DNA from: Oscillospiraceae bacterium
GTDB lineage: Bacteria; Bacillota; Clostridia; Oscillospirales; CAG-272
DNA: 44,908 nucleotides
Direction of reading: 5' to 3'
NCBI GenBank assembly: GCA_015064785.1
Contig: SVRM01000020.1
Span: 1-44,908, forward strand
Shown here: piece by piece, positions 1 through 6,764 of the stretch
Numbering within the stretch: the first letter of the stretch is position 1
Layout of the letters: the number at the start of each line of letters is the position of its first letter
Position numbers and translations under genes: made by a program
Notes under the pieces: generated by a model
What the model saw: only the letters and a program-made list of their open reading frames with translations
What the model was told of the DNA's origin: nothing
Database searches by the model: none

Positions 1-569
1 AGGGCGGCGGTCCCCTCATCGATATCGGTACCCATGCACTTGACCTGACCCTCTGGACCATGAACAACTACAAGCCGAAGTACTGTGTCGGTACGACCTA
101 CCACAAGCTCAACAACCTTCCCAAGGACGAACAGGGCAACGCTTGGGGTCCGTGGGATTCTGAAAAGTATACTGCAGAAGACTGCGCATTCGGTTTCATC
201 GTCATGGAAGACGGCGCAACCATCAATCTGAAGGCATCTTGGGCAATCAACATGCTCGATCCCAGAGAAGCAATCACGACTGTTGCCGGCACCAAGGCAG
301 GCGGCGATATGCTCGACGGCGTTCGCATCAACGGTATCCGCAATGGCAGACAGTATACCCTCAAGCCTGACCTGAACGCAGGCGGTGTTGCATTCTACGA
401 CGGTGCAGGAAACGAAGATCCCGCAGGCCGCGAAGCAAGACTCTGGATCAATGCGATCATCAACGATACCGAACCCTTCGTAAAGGCCGAACAGGCTTAT
501 GTTGTTACCCAGATCCTCGAAGGTATCTACGAATCCGCAAAGACCGGCAAGCCGTACTACTTCAACTAA
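1..569 (+). CDS. Gfo/Idh/MocA-family oxidoreductase, C-terminal part (5' end outside window)
   Basis: The reading frame is open from base 3, before the first ATG at 60, so this is the 3' part of a longer gene. The first visible residues, GGGPLIDIGTHALDLTLW, match the conserved segment that follows the Rossmann domain in Gfo/Idh/MocA dehydrogenases (GG-x-x-x-D-x-G-x-H). That segment carries the Asp and His that help bind substrate. The rest is the beta-sheet dimerisation domain, ending in the usual QAYVVTQILEGIYESAKTGKPYYF tail (quoted in part: QAYVVTQILEGIYES). Such enzymes move a hydride between NAD(P) and a sugar or cyclitol carbon in the cytoplasm. The coenzyme-binding half cannot be seen. 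An isomerase and a second oxidoreductase follow at 659 and 1689, and the three probably form one sugar-oxidation operon. Confidence 0.92.
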   Translation, partial: GGGPLIDIGTHALDLTLWTMNNYKPKYCVGTTYHKLNNLPKDEQGNAWGPWDSEKYTAEDCAFGFIVMEDGATINLKASWAINMLDPREAITTVAGTKAGGDMLDGVRINGIRNGRQYTLKPDLNAGGVAFYDGAGNEDPAGREARLWINAIINDTEPFVKAEQAYVVTQILEGIYESAKTGKPYYFN

Positions 570-571
570 TC

Positions 572-631
572 AAACATCAAAGGGACAGCATTGTGTTGCC
601 ATGCGGCGGCACAATGCTCCGTCTCATGTTT
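572..631 (+). other. Intercistronic RNA hairpin
   Basis: AGCATTGTG (587-595) pairs with CACAATGCT (610-618), around an inner GCC/GGC pairing. AAACAT (572-577) and ATGTTT (626-631) can close the base. No T-run follows, so it does not look like a terminator. It may set differential mRNA stability or processing between the first oxidoreductase and the isomerase gene. This is inference from the pairing alone. Confidence 0.5.
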
Positions 632-658
632 ACGGAAAAACGATAAAGGAGTAACATT

Positions 659-1627
659 ATGGAACTCGGCGTACTGACCAATCTCTATGCGTCCAAGTCT
701 CTTGACGAAACACTGTCCATCCTGCACGGCATGGGTGTTACCATGGCGGAAATCGGCTGCGGCGGTTATCCCGGCAAGGCACACTGCGACCCCAAGGTTC
801 TGCTCAATGATGATGCGGCTCTCGCAGAATTCAAGGCAACCTTTGAAAAATATGACATGAAGATTTCCTGCCTGTCCTGCCACGGCAACGCCGTTCACCC
901 GGACAAGGCGATTGCAAAGGCATTCCACGACGATTTCGTCGACGCAGTTCTGCTCGCTGAAAAGCTCGGCATTGATACCATCGTTACCTTCTCCGGCTGC
1001 CCCGGCGACCATGAAGGCGCGAAGTATCCGAACTGGGTTACCTGCCCGTGGCCGGATGACTATCTGGCAATTCTCGAATGGCAGTGGAATGAAGTTCTGA
1101 TTCCTTACTGGAAGGAAACCGCAGCATTTGCAAAGGCACACGGTGTCACCAAGATCGCCTTTGAAATGCATCCCGGCTTTGCAGTTTATAACCCCGAAAC
1201 CCTCATGAAGATGAGAGCGGCTGTCGGCGATGTCATCGGCGCGAACTTTGACCCGTCTCACCTGATCTGGCAGGGTATCGAACCTGTTGCTGCAATCCGT
1301 TACCTGCAGGGTGCAATCTACCACTTCCACGCAAAGGATACCAAGATTGACAAGATCAACACCGCGAAGATCGGTGTTCTCGATACCAAGCACTACGGGG
1401 ATGAACTCAACCGCGCATGGGTCTTCCGTGCGTGCGGTTACGGCAACGATGCAACCTATTGGAAGGAAATCGTTTCCGCACTCCGCCTGACCGGTTATGA
1501 CAAGGTTATGAGCATTGAGCATGAGGACTCCCTCATGTCCATCGACGAAGGTCTGACCAAGGCTGTCGACTTCCTCAAGCCCATTCTGATGTACGATCCC
1601 AAGCCGTCCGGCATGGCGTGGGCATAA
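659..1627 (+). CDS. Sugar phosphate isomerase/epimerase-like TIM-barrel protein
   Basis: This 322-residue protein belongs to the xylose-isomerase-like/AP-endonuclease-2 TIM-barrel superfamily, whose members isomerise, epimerise or cleave sugars with a divalent metal. Metal ligands are recognisable in order: Glu in IAFEMHPGF, Asp and His in ANFDPSHLIW, the HFHAKD strand, and a late Glu in MSIEHED. The ATG is preceded by AAAGGAG (645-651) at good spacing. It lies between two Gfo/Idh/MocA dehydrogenase genes. That arrangement is common in cyclitol catabolism and in 3-keto-glycoside or C-glycoside cleavage, where an oxidised sugar is passed to a TIM-barrel enzyme. The exact substrate is not visible. 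Codon choice is strongly biased (Lys almost always AAG), which suggests high expression. Confidence 0.9.
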   Translation: MELGVLTNLYASKSLDETLSILHGMGVTMAEIGCGGYPGKAHCDPKVLLNDDAALAEFKATFEKYDMKISCLSCHGNAVHPDKAIAKAFHDDFVDAVLLAEKLGIDTIVTFSGCPGDHEGAKYPNWVTCPWPDDYLAILEWQWNEVLIPYWKETAAFAKAHGVTKIAFEMHPGFAVYNPETLMKMRAAVGDVIGANFDPSHLIWQGIEPVAAIRYLQGAIYHFHAKDTKIDKINTAKIGVLDTKHYGDELNRAWVFRACGYGNDATYWKEIVSALRLTGYDKVMSIEHEDSLMSIDEGLTKAVDFLKPILMYDPKPSGMAWA

Positions 1628-1688
1628 CGGTACAGCATACGGTTGTTTTACCGAAATATCTGATTTAACATTTGGAGATATTATTTCT

Positions 1689-2738
1689 ATGAAGAAAAAT
1701 CTTGTAGTGGTCGGCTACGGCGGTCAGGGCGGCTGGCACGCAGACCATGCACTGAAGAGTGATGTCGTCACCCTGCACGGCATCTATGATATCAAGCAGG
1801 AGCGTATTGATCTTGCAAAGTCCAAGGGTATCAACACCTACGATTCTTTTGAAGCGGTTCTCGCAGACGATCAGATCGATATTCTGGTCTGTGCAACTCC
1901 CAACGATGTGCATAAGGATATCGTCATCCGTGCGCTGGAATCCGGCAAGAACGTTGTCTGTGAAAAGCCCGTTGCACTGTCTGTTGAGGATTTCGACGAT
2001 ATGTGCGCAGCCGCAAAGAAGGCAGGCAAGCTGTTCACCGTTCACCAGAACCGCAGATGGGACGTTGACTTCCTCGCAATCAAGTCTATCATTGAAAGCG
2101 GCGAGATCGGCGATACGATCAACATCGAATCCCGTGTCCACGGTTCCCGCGGTATCCCCTCCGACTGGAGATGCCACAAGCCTTACGGCGGCGGTATGAT
2201 TCTTGACTGGGGTGTCCATCTGATTGACCAGATGCTTCAGCTGATCCCGAACGAAAAGATCGTCCGTATCTACAACGAAAACACCAATATCACCACGGAT
2301 GAGGTCGATGACGGCTTCCATCTGATGCTGACCTTTGAATCCGGCAAGCGTGCAACGGTTGAGGTCGGTACCTACAACTTCATCTATATGCCGCGCTTCT
2401 ATATGCAGTGCAAGAACGGCTCTGCATTCATCGAAGACTGGCAGAAGAATTGTCAGATTGCTCGTCTGAAGGCCTGGAACGAAAAGGAAGTCGTTCCGGT
2501 GCAGACGGCTGCCGGCATCACCAAGACCATGGCTCCCCGTGACGAAATCACGCTGGACAGCTACGAAATCGACCGTCCGAAGTCCGATGTCCACAATTTC
2601 TACCGCAACCTGGTCAAGGCCATCGACGGAGTCGAGGAGCAGCTCATCAAGCTCGAAGAAGTCCGCCGTGTCCTGTTGGTCATGGAAGGCTGCTTCAAGT
2701 CTGCCGAGACCCATCAGGCACTGGAAGTCAATATCTGA
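1689..2738 (+). CDS. Gfo/Idh/MocA-family oxidoreductase
   Basis: This is a full-length 349-residue NAD(P)-dependent sugar or cyclitol dehydrogenase. The N-terminal Rossmann fold shows VVVGYGGQGGWH (G-x-G-x-x-G type). The catalytic-lysine signature GKNVVCEKP is intact near residue 95. The second domain carries GGGMILDWGVHLIDQML, the conserved Asp/His substrate motif. No signal peptide is present, so it is cytoplasmic. GGAG at 1674-1677 is the likely ribosome site. It lies 61 bases after the isomerase gene and is the last gene before a strong terminator at 2753-2787. Two different dehydrogenases flanking one isomerase suggest sequential oxidation and reduction of one sugar, but which acts first cannot be read from sequence. 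Confidence 0.93.
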   Translation: MKKNLVVVGYGGQGGWHADHALKSDVVTLHGIYDIKQERIDLAKSKGINTYDSFEAVLADDQIDILVCATPNDVHKDIVIRALESGKNVVCEKPVALSVEDFDDMCAAAKKAGKLFTVHQNRRWDVDFLAIKSIIESGEIGDTINIESRVHGSRGIPSDWRCHKPYGGGMILDWGVHLIDQMLQLIPNEKIVRIYNENTNITTDEVDDGFHLMLTFESGKRATVEVGTYNFIYMPRFYMQCKNGSAFIEDWQKNCQIARLKAWNEKEVVPVQTAAGITKTMAPRDEITLDSYEIDRPKSDVHNFYRNLVKAIDGVEEQLIKLEEVRRVLLVMEGCFKSAETHQALEVNI

Positions 2739-2752
2739 TATCAGTACAATCA

Positions 2753-2787
2753 AAAAGAGGAGGATCACGGTGATCTTCCTCTTTTTA
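2753..2787 (+). terminator. Rho-independent terminator
   Basis: The 16-base arms 2753-2768 and 2772-2787 pair with one mismatch around a three-base loop. The A-tract and T-tract flank the stem, so it could also act in reverse. It ends the oxidoreductase-isomerase-oxidoreductase operon. Confidence 0.9.
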
Positions 2788-2818
2788 TGCAGTTTTTGCA
2801 GAAATCACAATAAAAAAG

Positions 2819-2847
2819 TTGACGGTTTTATAAAAATGTGGTATAAT
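2819..2847 (+). promoter_or_regulatory. Sigma-A-type promoter of the AraC regulator
   Basis: TTGACG (2819-2824) and TATAAT (2842-2847) are separated by 17 bases. The predicted transcript start, near 2854, lies seven bases before the TTG codon at 2861. That leaves no room for a ribosome site there and favours a later start codon. Confidence 0.85.
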
Positions 2848-2908
2848 ATAATATATCTGTTTGATACCGAAAGGAATGCTTCCCGTCATCGGAAGCATGG
2901 GAACAACT

Positions 2909-3826
2909 ATGGAAGAAATGACGCAGCTGCAGCTGTTCGGAGATGAAGATTTTACGCTCGAAACCGGTCGTTCCGTGCCGGCACCAAGCGAGACACCTGA
3001 CGATGAAACCATCGCGTTTCTGACAGACATCCGCCGCATTGCTTTGCCGATGCTGTCGGTACGCAGCTTCACATATACGCCGCTTTCCCGTGTGGAGGAG
3101 ATTGTACCAACCCTGCTGACCGAGCATCAGCTGATTTTTGTCATGGAAGGTACCATGACCTGTCTGATCAGCGGTGTTTCCTATACAGCAGGCGCCGGAG
3201 ACTGCCTGTATGCCGCGCCCGGTGTGCTGTTCTGTCGGCCGGAGGGCAGTGAGCCTGCCGCTTATATGACGCTGTGCTTCTGGGACGATACACCGCGCAG
3301 AGACACCCGGATCGCCGACACCATTTATGCTTATCCGCACAAGATGACATACATCGATGATGCGGATGTTTCCTACACTGTGGATTATCTGAAGCGTGTC
3401 TGCCTGTCCGGTTCGCCCGATCAGCGAAAAAAGTGTCTTGCCGCTCTGCAGATGCTGCTCATCCAGATGGAGGACTTTGTTGTCCGGTACAGCGACAATG
3501 ACTATGTCCGGGCCATGAAGCGTTACATCCTGGAGCATTACCGCGAAGGTGTGCAGCTGGAGGATCTTGCCGGGCAGGTCGGTCTGCATCCGGTCTACTG
3601 TGCAAAGGTCTTCAAAAAGTGCGAGGGCATCACCGTCGGTGACTTCATCAATCAGCTCCGTATTTCCCGTGCCGCGGCGCAGCTGGAATCCGCCATTGAA
3701 ACCTCCGATGTCGCGGAGGACCTCGGACTTTCCGAGTTCTATTTCAGCCGCTGGTTCCGCCGCATGACCGGTGTCACGCCGACAGAATACCGCGATTCCC
3801 TGCGGTCGGCGTATATCAAGCACTAA
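2909..3826 (+). CDS. AraC-family transcriptional regulator with cupin sensor domain
   Basis: The frame opens with a TTG at 2861 and has ATGs at 2876, 2897 and 2909. The 2909 start is chosen because the promoter at 2819-2847 leaves no ribosome site for the TTG, and GGGA stands six to seven bases before 2909. The true start remains uncertain. The 305-residue product has an N-terminal cupin-like sugar-sensing domain (about 50-130, including LIFVMEGTMTCLISG). The C-terminal AraC DNA-binding domain (about 205-300) has two helix-turn-helices: VQLEDLAGQVGLHPVYCAKVF and the signature YFSRWFRRMTGVTPTEYR. Sugar-responsive activators of this form usually control neighbouring catabolic genes. The likely targets are the operon just upstream or the deacetylase/kinase genes opposite. 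Confidence 0.9.
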   Translation: MEEMTQLQLFGDEDFTLETGRSVPAPSETPDDETIAFLTDIRRIALPMLSVRSFTYTPLSRVEEIVPTLLTEHQLIFVMEGTMTCLISGVSYTAGAGDCLYAAPGVLFCRPEGSEPAAYMTLCFWDDTPRRDTRIADTIYAYPHKMTYIDDADVSYTVDYLKRVCLSGSPDQRKKCLAALQMLLIQMEDFVVRYSDNDYVRAMKRYILEHYREGVQLEDLAGQVGLHPVYCAKVFKKCEGITVGDFINQLRISRAAAQLESAIETSDVAEDLGLSEFYFSRWFRRMTGVTPTEYRDSLRSAYIKH

Positions 3827-3842
3827 CAATCGAATAAAACAG

Positions 3843-3872
3843 ATCCCGACGGGTGATACCGCCGGGATTTTT
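3843..3872 (+). terminator. Rho-independent terminator
   Basis: ATCCCGACGG (3843-3852) pairs with CCGCCGGGAT (3859-3868) with one mismatch, followed by a T-run. It ends the AraC gene, and the converging deacetylase gene may share it. Confidence 0.85.
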
Positions 3873-3888
3873 GTTTGTATGTATAGAA

Positions 3889-4689
3889 TTATTTCTTCCA
3901 CATCTCACCCGGCTTGACCGAGCAGATTTCACCGTCACAGGAGAACCAGACCTCCATGGCTGAGGGATTGTACACCATCGTATGGTCGGCAGACAGCACA
4001 AGTGCGCGCTGTGCCTGCATGTAGTCATAAATTTCGATGTTCGTTGCGTACCAGATTTTCTCGTTTCCGGATACCATCCGGCAGAACTGCTCAATCTCCG
4101 ACCACTTGACCATGCGTTCAAACTCATGGCTGTGACCCCAGACGTACAGCAGCTTCGGTCCGCTGTAGTAGCCATCGATCGCGTGCATGAAATCCTCTGC
4201 CTGCGGGACGGCATTTCTCTGATGCGTTGTCGGATGCCATTCGAGAAAATTCGTCGGGAATTCGTAACGGCGGGTATCCTTCGTTGTGCGGGAATAGACA
4301 ATACCGCAGGCGGCAAGCGGGGCAAGATTGTCCTCGGTGTACTTGCCGTTGGCATAGGACAGTCCGCGGACAGGATAACCGGCATACCCTTCCAGCGCGA
4401 TGCGGTCGGCGAAAATTTCGTGATAAATCGCGGTCGGATCCAGATAGGTCATTGAGGAATGGCGGACCCCATGGCAGGCAATCTCGTGTCCGGCATACAG
4501 CGTGGGCAGTTCTTCTCCCCGGATGGCATTGTCCGGACGCGCATAATGACCGGAGTTGAGGTGGAATGTTCCCTTGATACCGTACTTGTTGAACATTTCG
4601 ATGAGTGGGCGGTCGTTGGCATTGCCGTCGTCCCAGGAGGTTGTGACGCAATGGCGTTTTCCGTACTTGAGAATGTCGAGTGTAATCAT
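3889..4689 (-). CDS. Polysaccharide deacetylase (NodB-homology, carbohydrate esterase 4-like)
   Basis: This 266-residue protein has a NodB-type fold. It shows the metal/base motif TSWDDG (family TFDDG) near residue 20, a HxxxH metal motif in ACHGVRHSS, and the RGLSYANGKY segment in the place of the third motif. Related enzymes remove N- or O-acetyl groups from amino sugars in peptidoglycan or chitin-like polymers. No signal peptide or membrane helix is seen, so an intracellular or small-substrate role is possible. The ATG at 4689 is preferred over the one at 4710, because AAAGGA sits eight to nine bases before it and overlaps the longer start. It lies 27 bases after the P-loop kinase gene and is probably co-transcribed with it. 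Confidence 0.87.
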   Translation of the reverse strand: MITLDILKYGKRHCVTTSWDDGNANDRPLIEMFNKYGIKGTFHLNSGHYARPDNAIRGEELPTLYAGHEIACHGVRHSSMTYLDPTAIYHEIFADRIALEGYAGYPVRGLSYANGKYTEDNLAPLAACGIVYSRTTKDTRRYEFPTNFLEWHPTTHQRNAVPQAEDFMHAIDGYYSGPKLLYVWGHSHEFERMVKWSEIEQFCRMVSGNEKIWYATNIEIYDYMQAQRALVLSADHTMVYNPSAMEVWFSCDGEICSVKPGEMWKK

Positions 4690-4716
4690 GGTGTTGTTCC
4701 TTTCTTCCATAATCGG

Positions 4717-5781
4717 TTATGTGAGAATCAGGTCGGCGTTTGAAAATATGTCAAATGTTTCAAAATAACGGTGTTCCATCGGAATCCAGCGGGATACAAA
4801 CATAGAAAGCATCTGTGCTCCGTTGCGTGCAAGGATGCGGCTTTGTTGTTCTGCCTGTGAGATGTCCAGGGCGACGCGCAGATCGTATGCATCGCCAAAA
4901 TACGGATGATGTGCATAGGAGCCTTCCACGATGGTCAGGGGCTTCGGCGGTACTGTGACAGGCGGCAGGAAGGTTCCGCTTCCGCAGTCGAATGCAGAAT
5001 AAGTAATCGGCTTTCCGGCAAGAATGGTATTAAGCACCTCCGCCCGGAAGCGCTCATAGTCAACGTTGCCGCCGGGTTCTGCCAGACGTTCGGGTGTTCT
5101 GCGGTCGAAGGGCAGGAAGTAGTCATCCATGTGGAAGACATTGCAGTCATACAGCGCGGCAAGCTGGGCGGCACAGGTTGTTTTGCCCGATGCCGCATGG
5201 CCGTCAATGGCAACGGTGACACTGCGGTCGGGATGGGCCGATAACAGTGCGTCAATTCGGTCGATGATCGGAAGCAGGCGAATGTACGGCGTCTCGATGA
5301 CGCGGTAGGCGGGGGTATAGGCTGTACGGTAGTCCTCGGTGTGTGACACAACCGGACATCCGGCAGCGCGGTACGCGGTCAGATAGTCCTCGAGCGCATC
5401 TGCGGTGAATGGCGTTTCCTTCTGTTCGGCATACATTTGCAGCGTGTACAGCATCGCTTCAAACCGGGTACGGTTGTCCTCACGTGCAAGAACATGCGCG
5501 GCACCGGCGGCAAATACCCGCAGAATGGCCGCATCGGACAGGGAAAGCGCATCCGGAGCTGCGAGATTCAGTCGTACCAGATTGTCGTCAAGCGGTTCTG
5601 TCAGCGGCAGGGACGGGTCCGGCGTCAGCGAAGCACGCTCGGTGTGCAGATACTGTGCCGCGCGGGTGGGGTCTGTGATCAGATGACCGCCGCCAAACGC
5701 CGCCTGATAGCAGAATTTGACAGCATCCTGCGGCAGAAGTGCCGGGTGGGATTGCAGATGGGATTTCAGAAATTCATGCAT
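4717..5781 (-). CDS. Uridine-kinase-like P-loop kinase with an unassigned N-terminal domain
   Basis: The C-terminal half of this 354-residue protein is a uridine-kinase/phosphoribulokinase-type P-loop kinase. It has Walker A GHAASGKT at 194-201 and the MDDYF acceptor-loop motif at 218-222, and a later VEGSYAHHP strand matches the Walker-B/lid region of the family. It should phosphorylate a nucleoside or small metabolite in the cytoplasm. The first 170 residues are an alpha-helical domain containing VKFCYQAAFGGGHLI, which I cannot assign to a function. AAAGGA stands six bases before the ATG. A promoter lies at 5815-5843. The polysaccharide deacetylase gene follows after 27 bases, which suggests salvage of sugar or amino-sugar products. 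Confidence 0.85.
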   Translation of the reverse strand: MHEFLKSHLQSHPALLPQDAVKFCYQAAFGGGHLITDPTRAAQYLHTERASLTPDPSLPLTEPLDDNLVRLNLAAPDALSLSDAAILRVFAAGAAHVLAREDNRTRFEAMLYTLQMYAEQKETPFTADALEDYLTAYRAAGCPVVSHTEDYRTAYTPAYRVIETPYIRLLPIIDRIDALLSAHPDRSVTVAIDGHAASGKTTCAAQLAALYDCNVFHMDDYFLPFDRRTPERLAEPGGNVDYERFRAEVLNTILAGKPITYSAFDCGSGTFLPPVTVPPKPLTIVEGSYAHHPYFGDAYDLRVALDISQAEQQSRILARNGAQMLSMFVSRWIPMEHRYFETFDIFSNADLILT

Positions 5782-5814
5782 AACGGATCCTTTTCTGTTT
5801 TGATTGGTACGTTA

Positions 5815-5843
5815 ATCATATCATATTTTTCGTGTTTTGACAA
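5815..5843 (-). promoter_or_regulatory. Promoter of the kinase-deacetylase operon
   Basis: On the minus strand, TTGTCA (complement of 5838-5843) and TATGAT (complement of 5815-5820) are 17 bases apart, about 34 bases before the kinase start codon. Confidence 0.7.
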
Positions 5844-6008
5844 GAGGCCGCGCGGTGTTTTTTCAGAGAATCTGTGAAAAAGTTGGAAAAGACACAAAAA
5901 ACCATATAGCAAGAAACATTTGCATCCGAATATCCATAAACAACGTTACAAAATCTGTATAAATTGTTCCGGAATTGTGAAACTTGTGTTAATGTTTATA
6001 TAAACCGA

Positions 6009-6037
6009 TTGACAAGAAATGGATGATATGATATAAT
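6009..6037 (+). promoter_or_regulatory. Consensus sigma-A promoter of the RHH-clpB operon
   Basis: A perfect TTGACA (6009-6014) and a perfect TATAAT (6032-6037) are separated by 17 bases. No CIRCE or CtsR-type heat-shock operator is visible nearby. The region 5844-6008, between the divergent promoters, is AT-rich with nothing else recognised. Confidence 0.92.
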
Positions 6038-6067
6038 TGTTGCAGAAACAGGAAAGGAATGAAGACG

Positions 6068-6733
6068 ATGCAAAAATCCGTATATTCAATCGTACTGTCT
6101 GATGATGTGGTTGCGCAGATTGACCGTCTGGCATACCGCCGCAATACCAACCGATCCAACATGATTAACCAGATCCTGGCAGAATATGTTTCCTATGTCA
6201 CGCCCGAAAAGCGAATGCAGGATACCTTTCGCCGTATGGAAACCATTTTGCAGGCGGCGGATACCTTTCAGGTGCTGATGCAGCCGACCGAATCCACGCT
6301 GACGCTCCGTTCGGCGATTGCCTATAAATACAATCCCTCCGTCCGGTATGCCGTGGAGCTGTACCGTACACCGGGCGAGGAGATCGGCGAGCTGCGTGTG
6401 TCGCTCCGTTCGCAGAACAGCTCACTGCTGCTGTATCTGACGCAGTTCTTCCGACTGTGGATCAAAATCGAATCAGCGTATCTGCCGCACACAGGCTATC
6501 ATGCGGAGGATGGACGGCTGACACGAATTCTGCGTCCGACGGCTGCCGCGAAAACGGCGGAAACTGAGGGGCTGTCCAGTGAGACACTGGGAGAACTGCT
6601 GTCTGCATACATTGCGTTGTTTGACGCATCGCTGAAGTGCTTCTTCTATCATCTGGACGCACCGGCAGCGGCGGCAGCGGAAATCGAGCGGATGTACCGC
6701 ACATATCTGACAGAACACGAAATTGTGCTGTGA
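6068..6733 (+). CDS. Ribbon-helix-helix DNA-binding protein, probable regulator
   Basis: The first 45 residues fit a ribbon-helix-helix (CopG/Arc-type) DNA-binding domain: a short strand SVYSIVLSD, then helices VVAQIDRLAYRRN and SNMINQILAEYV. The remaining 175 residues have strand-rich and helical parts (for example LRVSLRSQNSSLLLYLTQFF) and match no family I recognise. The ATG at 6068 is chosen because AAAGGA lies nine bases before it; the ATG at 6059 directly abuts that site. The product is 221 residues. It is transcribed from a perfect promoter, with clpB 31 bases downstream, so it may regulate clpB or respond to protein-folding stress. That role is inference. RHH proteins usually bind DNA as dimers and often repress their own operon. 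Confidence 0.75.
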   Translation: MQKSVYSIVLSDDVVAQIDRLAYRRNTNRSNMINQILAEYVSYVTPEKRMQDTFRRMETILQAADTFQVLMQPTESTLTLRSAIAYKYNPSVRYAVELYRTPGEEIGELRVSLRSQNSSLLLYLTQFFRLWIKIESAYLPHTGYHAEDGRLTRILRPTAAAKTAETEGLSSETLGELLSAYIALFDASLKCFFYHLDAPAAAAAEIERMYRTYLTEHEIVL

Positions 6734-6764
6734 ACCTGGACTTTGGAAAAGGAGGAAACGGTTT

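Noticed and set aside
2828..3901. 357-residue open frame on the minus strand over the AraC gene
   Set aside because: It crosses the terminator and promoter region of the AraC gene, with no family match.
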